Assembly (NCBI GenBank): GCA_964531735.1
Contig: CAZHGD010000006.1
Span: 30,212-94,211, forward strand
From: CAZHGD01 sp964531735
GTDB taxonomy: Bacteria; Armatimonadota; UBA10988
Direction of reading: 5' to 3'
DNA: 64,000 bases
This document shows positions 54,997-63,873 of this stretch, in pieces. A model generated the notes under the pieces. The model did no database searches. It was not told where the DNA came from and worked only from the letters and a program-made list of their open reading frames with translations. Both the position numbers and the translations under genes were made by a program. Every line of letters starts with the position of its first letter. Position 1 is the first letter of the stretch.

Positions 54997-56829
54997 CTAG
55001 CGGCTGCGGGCGGCGTGGAGCGAGGCGAGCACCACCGGCTGGGCCCCGAAACCGCGGACCCGCACGCGGTGCCAGTCGTTCTCCTCGGTCTCGACGGACA
55101 ACGCCGGCGCGGTGCGGCTGTTGCCGCCGGTTTCGAGCAGCCGCGGCGTGCCCTGGTCGAACGCGCAGGTGACCGCGCCCGAGGTGGCCGAAACGAGTCG
55201 GACGTCCCAGCGACCGGCCGGCAGCCACAGCAGGTACTCGACCTCGGTGGTCTCGTCGAGCTCCAGCCCGTTCGGCCGCGGCCGAGCGGCCCGGTCGCTG
55301 ACCTGCCGTAGCGGCCGGCGCGCGTCCAGCACCTGTTGGCGGCTGTCGCGCAGGCGCGCCTGGTACGAGAGCAGCAGGCTCTCGGCCGTGATCTGGGCCG
55401 CCGGTGACAGCGGCTGGAACAGGTCATGCACCAACCGCGCTTCGTGAGCCTCGAAGAGCCACAACGCAAAGCCGATCAGCCAGGCCGCGGCGGCGTCGTT
55501 GGTGCCGGTACGCTCGGGCGACGCTGGGCCGGCGCGCGAGAAGGCCTGCAGTTCGGGTTCCCAGTCGTGCTGGCGGTAGGCCTCGAAGAAGCGTTGGCCC
55601 TTGAGCTGGCGCAACCAGACGGGCAGCTCGGCCTCCGGTGTGGCGGCGAGCACCTGATCGAACCAGGCCATCAGGTAGCGCTCACCGACCACGCCTTCGA
55701 GCCAGGTCTCGTAGCGTTGCGACGCGGGATAGCGTCCGAGGCGCGGCATCATGGCATGGGCGTACTCGTGGCACGCCTCGCGGACCCACTCGACCGGCTC
55801 GCGCTCGAGCGTGCAGCGGTAGAAGTACAGGTTGTTCAGCCAGCGTTCACCGCCGGCCCGGGCCTCTTCCTCGGAGGCGTTGGGCGTCAGCCAGACGTCG
55901 AGGATCTGCGGATTGCGCTGCCCGTCAGCGGCGCTACGGCCGAGTCCCTCGACGCCGATGCGCTGGGCTCGCAGCAGCGTGTCGAGCAGGTTCTCGGCCA
56001 GTGGGGCCAGATCGCGGCCGGCGAGCTGGCGCGACGGGTAGAAGACGCGGAAGCGCAACTGCCAGACGGCCGGCTGCGTGGGGTACCACGGATCGATGGG
56101 CAGGTTGACGCGGTTGCCGAGGTCGTTGAGCAAGGTCACGATGGGCTCGAACGTGTAGCCCACCAGGCAGCGGTCGAAGCGCCATTCGAGCCGCTTGGCC
56201 AGCGAGGTGCCGTCCACGGCATGGCGCGGGTCGACCAGGCTCCAGCGCCGGTCGTCCACCGCCAGGCGCTCCTCCGGCAGGCGGTCGATGTCTTTCTGGA
56301 CCGCCTCGCCCTCGATGCGGAGCTCGTCGATCGGCGGCGGGATGTCACCCACGTGCGCCAGCCAGAGGTAGCGGCGCCCGCGGAAGCCCAGGCCGGTGCG
56401 CATGCCGGCGAAGCTGATGGGTCGCACGGGCGACTCGCCGGCCACGTCGTCAGCGCGCCGCGAGGCCAGGTGCTCCGCCACCATCTTGCGGCCGAGGTCA
56501 CTGAGCCAGCGTGGCGGCGTGACCTGAAAGTGCGTGACCAGCCGGCCCACCACGGTCGCGCGCTCACGGCTGCCCGCCGGCGCGACGGCGGCCATACGGG
56601 CCAGCGCCTCGATGGCCAGGTACTTGTCGTCGGCCGCGGTGTAGGCGAACTGCCACTCCTGCCAGGCCGCCGGCGTGCGGCCCTGGCGCTGCAGGTCGTC
56701 GCCGGCGACCAGCCGCTCCAGGGCCTGCTCGTTGTTGGCCCCGGCCGCGCCGGCCAGCACCAGCACGGGCCACAGCCCCAGCCAGATCCGCCGCGGCGGC
56801 CACAGCTTGCGCGTCACGTAGCTGACCAT
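54997..56829 (-). CDS. Putative secreted HExxH metallopeptidase
   Basis: The 610-aa protein starts at ATG 56829, inside the tatD end (16-nt overlap), and has a signal anchor or signal peptide ('RRIWLGLWPVLVLAGAAGA'). A helical N-terminal part and a middle domain of unknown kind precede the motif HEYAH in 'VREACHEYAHAMMP' (about residue 360), an HExxH zinc site; 'WLEGVVGERYLM' some 30 residues on could supply the third ligand Glu of gluzincins. A C-terminal beta domain ends the protein ('EYLLWLPAGRWDVRLVSATSG'). It probably acts in the periplasm. The family is not one I can name. An upstream AGGTG is the only ribosome binding site. Confidence 0.6.
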   Translation of the reverse strand: MVSYVTRKLWPPRRIWLGLWPVLVLAGAAGANNEQALERLVAGDDLQRQGRTPAAWQEWQFAYTAADDKYLAIEALARMAAVAPAGSRERATVVGRLVTHFQVTPPRWLSDLGRKMVAEHLASRRADDVAGESPVRPISFAGMRTGLGFRGRRYLWLAHVGDIPPPIDELRIEGEAVQKDIDRLPEERLAVDDRRWSLVDPRHAVDGTSLAKRLEWRFDRCLVGYTFEPIVTLLNDLGNRVNLPIDPWYPTQPAVWQLRFRVFYPSRQLAGRDLAPLAENLLDTLLRAQRIGVEGLGRSAADGQRNPQILDVWLTPNASEEEARAGGERWLNNLYFYRCTLEREPVEWVREACHEYAHAMMPRLGRYPASQRYETWLEGVVGERYLMAWFDQVLAATPEAELPVWLRQLKGQRFFEAYRQHDWEPELQAFSRAGPASPERTGTNDAAAAWLIGFALWLFEAHEARLVHDLFQPLSPAAQITAESLLLSYQARLRDSRQQVLDARRPLRQVSDRAARPRPNGLELDETTEVEYLLWLPAGRWDVRLVSATSGAVTCAFDQGTPRLLETGGNSRTAPALSVETEENDWHRVRVRGFGAQPVVLASLHAARSR

Positions 56830-57590
56830 TGGAACACCTGCTCCGCCGATGTGGTGGTCACGGACGCCACCGTGGTGACATCGGTGCCCTTGATCCCGGC
56901 CACCTGGTCCGCCACCGCGACGAGGTGGGCCGGCTCGCAGGTCTGTCCGCGCCAGGCCTGCGGCGCCAGGAACGGGCAATCGGTCTCCAGCAGCAGACGC
57001 TCCAGCGGCACCCGCCGCACCACCTCACGGGCTTCCTCGGCTTTGGGATAGGTGATGGGGCCGTCGGTACCGATCCAGCAGCCGGCCTCGAGGAACGGCG
57101 CCACGGCGTCAGGTGCGGAGAGAAAGCAATGCATGACCACGCGGGTGCCGAAACCGCCGCCGCTGGTCAGCGCCTGGTGGGCCTCGGCCAGCGCGCCGCG
57201 GGCGTGGACGACCAACGGCAGGCCGAGCTCGAGCGCCAACGCCTGCTGGCGCAGGAAGGCCGCGTGCTGGACGGCGCGCGGCTGGCGGTCGCGATAGAAG
57301 TCGAGGCCGACCTCGCCGATGGCGACGACTCCGGGTCGGCCGGCCAGTTCGCGCAGCCGGGCGACGGCGGCATCGTCGAGTTGGTCGGCCTCGGAAGGAT
57401 GGACGCCGACGGTGGCGTATACCTGCTGCGGCCACTGGGCGGCCAAGGCGACGGCCTGTTCGGACGACGGCAGGTCGGTGCCACACACGACGACCCGCTG
57501 AACACCGCTCTGTCGGGCGCGTTCGAGTACTTCGGCGAGGCGGCCGGCGAAGGCAGCGAACTGAAGGTGGGCGTGGGTGTCTACGAACAC
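56814..57590 (-). CDS. tatD: TatD-family deoxyribonuclease
   Basis: The 258-aa protein has all TatD metal motifs: 'DTHAHLQF', 'AIGEVGLDFYRD', 'LPLVVHARG', 'VVMHCFLS' and 'LLLETDCPFLAP'. TatD enzymes are Mg-dependent 3'-5' exonucleases for DNA or RNA and are involved in DNA repair and fragmentation. The start is GTG 57590, without a ribosome binding site. The -10 box of a strong promoter ends 6 nt before it, so the mRNA is probably leaderless. The end overlaps the metallopeptidase gene by 16 nt. Confidence 0.92.
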   Translation of the reverse strand: MFVDTHAHLQFAAFAGRLAEVLERARQSGVQRVVVCGTDLPSSEQAVALAAQWPQQVYATVGVHPSEADQLDDAAVARLRELAGRPGVVAIGEVGLDFYRDRQPRAVQHAAFLRQQALALELGLPLVVHARGALAEAHQALTSGGGFGTRVVMHCFLSAPDAVAPFLEAGCWIGTDGPITYPKAEEAREVVRRVPLERLLLETDCPFLAPQAWRGQTCEPAHLVAVADQVAGIKGTDVTTVASVTTTSAEQVFQWSAT

Positions 57591-57596
57591 GGCAGC

Positions 57597-57625
57597 ATTA
57601 TCCGGCCGGTGCCGGGTGACGTCAA
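57597..57625 (-). promoter_or_regulatory. Sigma-70-type promoter giving a leaderless tatD transcript
   Basis: On the minus strand TTGACG (57625-57620) and GATAAT (57602-57597) are separated by 17 bp. The expected +1 is 6-7 nt downstream, at or next to the GTG of tatD at 57590. No Shine-Dalgarno sequence lies between. Confidence 0.65.
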
Positions 57626-57654
57626 TGCGGACAGCGGCGGCTGGTGGCCGGTGC

Positions 57655-57684
57655 TTGCCAGCGAGCCCACCGATGCGCTAGAAT
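57655..57684 (+). promoter_or_regulatory. Sigma-70-type promoter for the kinase-cyclase gene
   Basis: TTGCCA (57655-57660) and TAGAAT (57679-57684) are 18 bp apart; each has 5 of 6 consensus bases. Transcription from about 57691 gives a 5' UTR of about 109 nt. The -35 is 29 bp from the -35 of the divergent tatD promoter, so a shared regulator is possible. Confidence 0.6.
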
Positions 57685-57799
57685 CGGTGCGGCGACGGGT
57701 GCTCGACGGTCAGGGCGGCTGGAGCGGCGTGGATCGCCGGCTCCGGCCGGGCAGTGGTATGGGTAGGCTCGACTGCCTCGACCGGCGGGGAGAGTGAGT

Positions 57800-60052
57800 A
57801 TGGCGCAAGTGTCGGACGCCGATCTGACCGGGTTCACACCGAAGCTGCCTTACGAGCTCGGGCGTTACCGGCTGGACGCCGAGATCGGCCGCGGTGGCAT
57901 GGGTGCGGTGTACCACGCCGAGGACACCATGCTCGACCGGGCGGTGGCGGTGAAGATCCTCCTGCCGGCCTTGGCCGCCGACCACAACTTCGTCCAGCGG
58001 TTCAAGCGCGAGGCCCAGATGGCCGCGCGCCTCGAGCATCCCAACATCGTCACCGTGCATGACGTGGGCGAGCAGAACCACCTCGTCTACTTCGTCATGC
58101 GCTTCGTCACCGGTCGCCCGCTCGACCGGCTGATCGAGGAAGGCCTGCCCTGGGCGCGCGCCGAGAGCATCGCCGTGCAGGTGGCCGAGGCCATGGCCTA
58201 CGCGCACGAGAACAAGGTCATCCACCGCGACATCAAGCCCGAGAACGTGATCGTCAGCAAGGACGGCCTGGTCACCATCACCGACTTCGGTCTGGCCCGC
58301 CCGCAGGCCGAGGCCTCGGGTCCGACCCAGGCCGGCGTGGTACTCGGCACGCCGGGCTACATGGCACCGGAGCAGGCGACCGGCGAAGAGGTCGACCACC
58401 GCGCCGACATCTACTCGTTTGGCGTCATGCTGTTCGAGTTGGCCACCGGAACCTTGCCGTTCGACGGCAAGACCGCGTTCGCCATCATCAACCAGCACAT
58501 CAATACGCCGCCCCCGACGGTCAAGGACCGCCAACCGCAGGCGCCTGACTGGCTTTCCAATCTGGTGGCGCGGTTGCTGGCCAAGGAGCCGGCCAAGCGC
58601 CCGCAGACAATGGCCGAAGTCAGCGACATCCTCAAGAGCAAGCAGGGCAGCAGTCTCGAAAGCAGTGCGGCCGGCAAGACGGCCAAGCCGACCGACGCCA
58701 CGGCGCAAGGACTGGTGGCGGCGGTGCGGCGCGGCGACGTGTCGTTGGCCGATGCCTTGCGCAAGCATCCGGAAGTGGCGCGGACGCTGCAGGAGGTGTT
58801 CCGCCGTGAGATGACCGCGGTGTCGTTCGACTTGGCCGGGTCGACGGCACTGAAGCAGAGCGGCGGCGGCACGGTGGCCATAGGGCCGCTGTTCAATGCC
58901 TACCGGTTGATGGTCGACGAGGCGCTGAAGAAGCACGAGTGCGTCGACGCGGTGTGGGCCGGTGACGGCACCGTCGCCATGTTCGACTCGCCCTCGGAGG
59001 CCGTCTCGGCCGCCCAGGACATCGTCCGGAACCTCCGCCAGGTCAACACGCAGTTCGCCGACACTCCCGACCTGGGCGTGCGCGTCGGCATCCACACCGG
59101 CAGCGTGCTGCGCGACCCGAACCACTCGCTCGGCCAGGTCACCAGCAGCACCCTCGACATCACCGGCCACATCCAGAAGGACGCCCAGACCGGCCTGGTC
59201 GAGGTCAGCCAGGCCACGCTCGACAAACTGCCTTCGCAGCAGGGCTGGATCCGCATCCGCGTCGCTCGCGACGCCAACATCAACATCTACGCCTGGCATC
59301 CAGACGGGCCGGAGCACATTCCGCAGTCGTGGATCCAGCGCATGTTCTATGGGCGGCCCGAAGACGCCCAGGCCGAGCGCGACCGGGAGAAGGCGCGCTC
59401 CGGCCGCACCACGCTCTCGGAGAAGGACAAGGCGCGCAGCACCGGCTCGCAGAAGACCGGTGCGCGCGCCGGCAAGGGCGCGGCCAAGCTCACCTGCCCC
59501 TACTGCGAGACTGAGGTGACCGCGCAGGACCAGGCTTGCCCGAGCTGCCATCGGCTGAACCGGCACTTCGATCCGTCGACGGTCAAAACGAGTTGGCTCG
59601 ATCTCATCCTGGGTCCGCCGCGCCCGAAGAACGCCATCCGGCCGCGGCGTCAGGTGGCGCGCCAAGCGGTGCAGATGCAGAAGCGCCAGTTGGCCAAGGT
59701 CGCCAAGAAACTGCCCGCCGCCGAGCGCCTGAAGCAGGAGAAGAAGGCCAAGGAGCAGGCGGCGGCCAATAGCCAGGCCATGGTCGAGCTGCTCATGGGC
59801 GTCATCTTGAGCTGCATCATGCTCTATGGCGGGGCCTATGTGCTGGCGACCTTCGCCGGCGGCCTGTGGTGGGAGCAGTCGGGCGGCCAGACGCACACGC
59901 GGTACTTGGCGTTGGCGCTCCTGCTGGCGGCCACCGCCGGCGCCGGTAACGTGGCCCGCAACAGCAACCCGGCGATCGGCATCGGCATCATCTGCGGGAT
60001 ACCGCCCGGCCTGATGGTGCTCTGGTACTACACCCGCTATCTCGCACTCTGA
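57800..60052 (+). CDS. Ser/Thr protein kinase fused to a degenerate class III cyclase domain, zinc ribbon and membrane helices
   Basis: ATG 57800 lies 7 nt after GGGGAG (GTG 57794 is too close). The 750-aa protein has a Hanks-type kinase at about 20-285: GRGGMGAVY loop, Lys52, catalytic HRD (142-144), DFG (162-164) and 'GTPGYMAPEQ'. A class III nucleotide cyclase-like domain follows at about 335-480. Its two metal Asp are kept (Asp344, Asp389), but the adenine-selecting Lys is Val385, and the transition-state Asn/Arg positions read Asp and His in 'LDITGHIQ', so cyclase activity is doubtful. Next come a basic linker, a zinc ribbon (Cys566, 569, 580, 583), a Lys/Gln/Ala-rich coiled coil and three hydrophobic helices at the C-terminus. 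It is thus membrane-tethered by its C-terminus, unlike the usual N-terminal kinase with periplasmic sensor. A zinc-ribbon membrane protein follows 7 nt later. Confidence 0.9.
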   Translation: MAQVSDADLTGFTPKLPYELGRYRLDAEIGRGGMGAVYHAEDTMLDRAVAVKILLPALAADHNFVQRFKREAQMAARLEHPNIVTVHDVGEQNHLVYFVMRFVTGRPLDRLIEEGLPWARAESIAVQVAEAMAYAHENKVIHRDIKPENVIVSKDGLVTITDFGLARPQAEASGPTQAGVVLGTPGYMAPEQATGEEVDHRADIYSFGVMLFELATGTLPFDGKTAFAIINQHINTPPPTVKDRQPQAPDWLSNLVARLLAKEPAKRPQTMAEVSDILKSKQGSSLESSAAGKTAKPTDATAQGLVAAVRRGDVSLADALRKHPEVARTLQEVFRREMTAVSFDLAGSTALKQSGGGTVAIGPLFNAYRLMVDEALKKHECVDAVWAGDGTVAMFDSPSEAVSAAQDIVRNLRQVNTQFADTPDLGVRVGIHTGSVLRDPNHSLGQVTSSTLDITGHIQKDAQTGLVEVSQATLDKLPSQQGWIRIRVARDANINIYAWHPDGPEHIPQSWIQRMFYGRPEDAQAERDREKARSGRTTLSEKDKARSTGSQKTGARAGKGAAKLTCPYCETEVTAQDQACPSCHRLNRHFDPSTVKTSWLDLILGPPRPKNAIRPRRQVARQAVQMQKRQLAKVAKKLPAAERLKQEKKAKEQAAANSQAMVELLMGVILSCIMLYGGAYVLATFAGGLWWEQSGGQTHTRYLALALLLAATAGAGNVARNSNPAIGIGIICGIPPGLMVLWYYTRYLAL

Positions 60053-60059
60053 GGCGCAC

Positions 60060-60350
60060 ATGGACGGCAGCGAACACGCCTACACCGACCGCCCGTTCGG
60101 TCCGCTCACCTCGCTCTCGGAGACCTGCCCGGCTTGTGGCGAGGCGCTGGGAGCCGACGACGTATTCTGCGCCAATTGCGGCGAGGTGCTGCCGACGCGT
60201 AGCGAGCCCGACGACGTCGCGCGCGCGGCGGCGCGCAGCCAGTCCGCGGCCCAGCTGATCGCGGTGCTGGCCGGCACGGCGGCGGCGGTGGCTTTGTTGG
60301 TCGGCGCGTTGTTCTGGTTGGTCTGGCCCTGGCTCCGGCGAGGCGGGTAG
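60060..60350 (+). CDS. Zinc-ribbon single-span membrane protein
   Basis: The 96-aa protein has a short N-terminus, a zinc ribbon with two CxxC pairs ('TCPACGEAL' and 'FCANCGEVL') at about residues 23-42, a charged segment and one transmembrane helix ('AVLAGTAAAVALLVGALFWLVW') near the end. It starts 7 nt after the kinase-cyclase stop with GAGG upstream, so it is cotranslated. The kinase protein has its own zinc ribbon and C-terminal membrane helices, so the two may assemble. Zinc-ribbon membrane proteins of this kind are common but functionally undefined. Confidence 0.75.
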   Translation: MDGSEHAYTDRPFGPLTSLSETCPACGEALGADDVFCANCGEVLPTRSEPDDVARAAARSQSAAQLIAVLAGTAAAVALLVGALFWLVWPWLRRGG

Positions 60351-60381
60351 CCCGGCGGACGAACGGCCACAGGAGTGCGCG

Positions 60382-61389
60382 ATGGCTGGTCCAGCGCCGG
60401 TGCGGTTCGGCATTCTCTCGACGGCCAACATCAGCGGCCGGCTGGTCGCGGCCTTGGCCAACTCGCCGGCCGCCGAACTGGTGGCGGTCTCCAGCCGCGA
60501 TGCGGACACACTCGCGGCCTACTGCCAGAAGCACCAACTGGCGGACACGGTCCACCGGCACACCAGCTACGAATCGCTGCTGGCTGACGAGACCGTCGAG
60601 GCGATCTACAACCCACTGCCGAACTCGCTCCACGCCGAATGGACCATCCGCGCGGCCGCAGCGGGCAAGCACATCCTGTGTGAGAAGCCGCTGGCCCGCG
60701 ACGTGAGCGAGTGCCAGGCGATGCTCGCCGCGGCCGACCAAGCCGGCGTGCGGTTCATGGAAGCGTTCATGTACCGGTACCACCCGGCCACCCAGCGCGT
60801 GCGCGAGTTGGTGGCCGACGGTGCCATCGGCGAGGTGCGGCTGATCCGCAGCAGCTTCTGCTTCACCATCGCCGACCCGGCCAACATCCGCGTGCGCCGC
60901 GACGTGGCCGGCGGCGCCACCATGGACGTGGGCTGCTACTGCATCAACTTCAGCCGGTTGATCACCGGCGCCGAACCGCGGCGCGCCTGGGCCACCGCCA
61001 CCTTCGGCGAAGCGCCGGAGCACGATGTCGACCTGACCCTCTGCGGGCAGCTCGACTTCGCCGGCGGCGCGGTCAGCCAGTTCGTCTGCTCGGTCGCCTC
61101 CGACGGTTGTCGTGGCGCCTTCATCCTGGGCAGCACGGGCAGCATCGCCATCGACAGCCCGTGGCACCCCGACCCGCGTGAGGCGCGCCTGGTGGTCAAG
61201 GGGCAGGAGTACATCATCGAGAACGGCGGCGACGCCTACCAGAACGAACTCGAGGTGTTCTGCCGCTCGCTGCGCCAAGGGACGCCACTGCCGCTTCCGG
61301 CCGTTGACGGCGCGCGGAACATGGCGGCCCTGACGGCGGTGCTGCACTCGGCGCGCACGGGCCAGCCGGTGGTGGTGCCGACCGTCTAG
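60382..61389 (+). CDS. Gfo/Idh/MocA-family oxidoreductase
   Basis: The 335-aa protein has the N-terminal Rossmann fold 'RFGILSTANISGRLVAALANSP', the family's EKP motif in 'GKHILCEKPLARD', 'VRFMEAFMYRYHPATQRVRELV' and the dehydrogenase half with 'GGATMDVGCYCINFSRLITG'. It oxidises or reduces a cyclic polyol or sugar derivative with NAD(P). The 'GGATMDVGCY' part includes the Asp of the catalytic Lys/Asp/His set. AGGAG 6 nt upstream fixes ATG 60382. It lies 31 nt after the zinc-ribbon gene and could share its transcript, though it belongs functionally to the sugar genes of the window. Confidence 0.9.
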   Translation: MAGPAPVRFGILSTANISGRLVAALANSPAAELVAVSSRDADTLAAYCQKHQLADTVHRHTSYESLLADETVEAIYNPLPNSLHAEWTIRAAAAGKHILCEKPLARDVSECQAMLAAADQAGVRFMEAFMYRYHPATQRVRELVADGAIGEVRLIRSSFCFTIADPANIRVRRDVAGGATMDVGCYCINFSRLITGAEPRRAWATATFGEAPEHDVDLTLCGQLDFAGGAVSQFVCSVASDGCRGAFILGSTGSIAIDSPWHPDPREARLVVKGQEYIIENGGDAYQNELEVFCRSLRQGTPLPLPAVDGARNMAALTAVLHSARTGQPVVVPTV

Positions 61390-61561
61390 GCAGCCGCTCG
61401 GAGATCCTGTCCGGTAGCGGCGGGACCTGGTGCCCGCCCGGTCACTGCCCGGTAGGCGCTTGGTGGCCCGCAGCCGGGCGACGCTTGGGTCGCCGCTACG
61501 GGACAACGTCACCGGCAGGCTGTTGAGTCGGCGCGGGTCGGGTCGGTTCGGGAGCCTGTCG

Positions 61562-62761
61562 ATGGCGGATCTGCCGGCCTATCGTTCCGGCCCGTTGCGG
61601 GGGCTGAACGCCAACGTCCTGCGCCTCGGCCTGGTGTCGTTCTTCGCCGATGTGGCCAGCGAGATGCTCTATCCGCTGATGCCGCTCTTCCTGACCACCG
61701 TGCTCGGCGCGCCGGCCGCGGCCATGGGCCTGATTGAGGGCTGCGCCGAAGCCACCGCCAGCCTGCTCAAGACCGTGTCCGGCCGCTGGTCGGACCGCGC
61801 GCGGCGCCGGCGGCCGTTCGCGTTCGCCGGCTATGCCATCTCGGCGCTGGCCAAGCCGCTGATCGGCCTGGCCACGGGTTGGTGGCTGGTGCTGCTGGCG
61901 CGGGTCGCCGACCGGCTGGGCAAAGGGCTGCGCGGGAGCGCCCGCGATGCCCTCCTGGCCGACTCGGTGCCGGCGGCGGAACGTGGGCGCGCCTTTGGCT
62001 GGCACCGCGCGATGGACACGGGCGGGGCGGTCATCGGTCCGCTGCTGGCGTTGGGTCTGGTCGCCGCGCTACACGGGAACCTGCGCGTGGTCTTCCTGCT
62101 GGCGGTTGGTCCGGGCCTGCTCGGCGCCATGCTGATGCTGACCGTCCACGAGCAGACCCACTCGGCCAAGCCGGCGGCGGCGCTCCCCAGTCTGCGCTTC
62201 GGTGCGCTGCCGCCGCCGTTCCGGGCCTACCTGGTGGCCTGGGGCGTCTTCGCGTTGGCCAACTCCAGCGACCTGTTCCTGATCCTGCGCGCCAAGGAGC
62301 TGGGCTGCACGGCGACCGGCACCATCTGGCTCTATGTGCTCTACAACGTCGTCTACGCGGCGGCCAGCCCCGGCCTCGGCGCGCTGTCCGACCGGCTCGG
62401 CCGGCGGCAGGTGCTGAGTGGTGGACTGCTGGTGTTCGCCGCCGTCTACCTGGGCTTCGCCGTCGCCGGTGCCCGGTGGCAGTTGGCCGTGCTGTTCGCC
62501 TGCTACGGGCTCTACACGGCGGCCACCGACGGGGTGGGGAAGGCCCTGGCCGTGGATCTGGTGCCGGCGAGCATCCGCGCCAGCGCCGTCGGGCTCCTCG
62601 GCACGGTGACCGGGCTGGCGACCTTGCTGGCCAGCAGCCTCGCGGGCGTGCTGTGGACCGTCTGGGGACCGGCGGCGGCCTTTGTCTACGGCGCGTTCGG
62701 CGCGCTGGTGGCGGCGGCGCTGCTCGTCCGGCCGGCCACGGCGCCGGGGCCGGCTCAGTAG
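61562..62761 (+). CDS. Major facilitator superfamily transporter
   Basis: The start ATG 61562 follows GGAG by 7 nt. The 399-aa protein has about 12 hydrophobic helices and the conserved loop motifs of MFS carriers: 'GRWSDRARRRRPF' after helix 2 and 'RVADRLGKGLRGSARDALLADSVP' between helices 4 and 5, typical of uncharacterised MFS carriers with the RxGKGxR pattern. Helix 7 onwards ('FRAYLVAWGVFALANSSDLFLIL') mirrors the first half. It exchanges a small molecule across the inner membrane; the substrate is unknown. In the 172-nt gap upstream is a 6-bp hairpin (61419-61424 with 61433-61438). The end overlaps rodA by 7 nt tail to tail. Confidence 0.85.
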   Translation: MADLPAYRSGPLRGLNANVLRLGLVSFFADVASEMLYPLMPLFLTTVLGAPAAAMGLIEGCAEATASLLKTVSGRWSDRARRRRPFAFAGYAISALAKPLIGLATGWWLVLLARVADRLGKGLRGSARDALLADSVPAAERGRAFGWHRAMDTGGAVIGPLLALGLVAALHGNLRVVFLLAVGPGLLGAMLMLTVHEQTHSAKPAAALPSLRFGALPPPFRAYLVAWGVFALANSSDLFLILRAKELGCTATGTIWLYVLYNVVYAAASPGLGALSDRLGRRQVLSGGLLVFAAVYLGFAVAGARWQLAVLFACYGLYTAATDGVGKALAVDLVPASIRASAVGLLGTVTGLATLLASSLAGVLWTVWGPAAAFVYGAFGALVAAALLVRPATAPGPAQ

Positions 62762-63873
62762 TTGAGGCCGCTGCGTCTCATGCCGACGTTCAGCACCAGC
62801 CCGGTGAGCGCCAGGCAGGTCAGCAGGTTGCTGCCCCCATAGCTGAAGAAGGGCAGCGGCAGCCCGGTGATGGGCAGGACGCCTTGGACCATGCCGATGT
62901 TGAGCACGGTGTGGAGCGCCAGGAAGGCGTAGCAGCCGATGGCCAGCAGGCGTCCGAAGTGGGTCTCGGCGCGCACCACCACCAGCAGCACGCGCCAGAG
63001 CAGGGCCAGGTAGAGCAGCAGCAGGCCGACCCCGCTGACGAAGCCGCGCTCCTCGCAGAACACGGCGAAGATGAAGTCGGTGTGGGGCTCGGGCAGGAAG
63101 CGCAGGTGCGTCTGAGTGCCTTGCAGCCAGCCGGCGCCGTTGAGCCCGCCCGAGCCGATGGCGATCATGGCCTGCCGCAGGTTGTAGCCCTGGCCGCGCG
63201 GGTCGACCGTGGGGTCGAATAGCACCGTGATACGGCTCTTCTGGTAGTCGTGCAGGAGACCGCACTGCCACATCAGCGCGAAGGCCACCAGGCCCAGGCC
63301 GATGATGGCGGCGGTCTGCCACCAACGGGCGCCGGCCCACCAGAGCATGGCCAGCCAGACGGCGATGAAGGTCAGCGAGGTGCCGAGGTCGGGTTGCGCC
63401 AACGTGAGGAGCAGCAACGGCGCCAGCACGCCGAGGCTGCCGCACAGGTGGTGCCATTCGCCGGCATCGACCTGTTCGTCCTCGAACCGCGTGGCCAAGG
63501 CGAGGATCAGCGCCACCTTGGCGAACTCGGACGGCTGCAACCGGAAGCCACCAAGGGCGAACCAGCTTCGCGCGCCGTTCACCTCGCGGCCGACCAGCAG
63601 GACCAACGCCAACGACAGCACCGAGAGCCAGAACAGCGGCCGCGCCAGCTCGGGCAGCGAGCGGTAGTCGAGCGTGTTGAGCAGGACGAGCAAGGCCAGG
63701 CCACCGATGGCCCAGAAGAGCTGGCGCCGGGCGTAGCCCAGCGCCACGGCACTGTCGACGCCCAGGCGGGCGCTGTAGATGGTCGGCAGCGACAGCCCGA
63801 TGAGGGCCGCCACCAGCAGCAGCAACGGCCAGTCGAGGCGCCGCAGCAGTCGGGCGTCCACTGCTGCGCTCAT
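62755..63873 (-). CDS. rodA: Rod-shape-determining peptidoglycan polymerase RodA (SEDS family)
   Basis: The 372-aa protein has ten hydrophobic helices and SEDS motifs: 'ARSWFALGGFRLQPSEFAKVALIL', 'LAQPDLGTSLTF' (catalytic-site Asp in the large loop side), 'FLPEPHTDFIFAVFCEERGF' and 'GLPLPFFSYGGSNL'. RodA polymerises glycan strands with a class B PBP (PBP2) in the elongation complex. AGGAGG 5 nt before ATG 63873 fixes the start. Its ATG overlaps a frame at the window edge by ATGA; in many genomes that position belongs to PBP2 (mrdA). It overlaps the MFS gene by 7 nt, tail to tail. Confidence 0.93.
   Translation of the reverse strand: MSAAVDARLLRRLDWPLLLLVAALIGLSLPTIYSARLGVDSAVALGYARRQLFWAIGGLALLVLLNTLDYRSLPELARPLFWLSVLSLALVLLVGREVNGARSWFALGGFRLQPSEFAKVALILALATRFEDEQVDAGEWHHLCGSLGVLAPLLLLTLAQPDLGTSLTFIAVWLAMLWWAGARWWQTAAIIGLGLVAFALMWQCGLLHDYQKSRITVLFDPTVDPRGQGYNLRQAMIAIGSGGLNGAGWLQGTQTHLRFLPEPHTDFIFAVFCEERGFVSGVGLLLLYLALLWRVLLVVVRAETHFGRLLAIGCYAFLALHTVLNIGMVQGVLPITGLPLPFFSYGGSNLLTCLALTGLVLNVGMRRSGLNY

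Noticed and set aside
57710..60061. 783-codon open frame opposite the kinase-cyclase gene
   Set aside because: It has no domain, and the plus-strand gene carries intact kinase motifs across the same bases.
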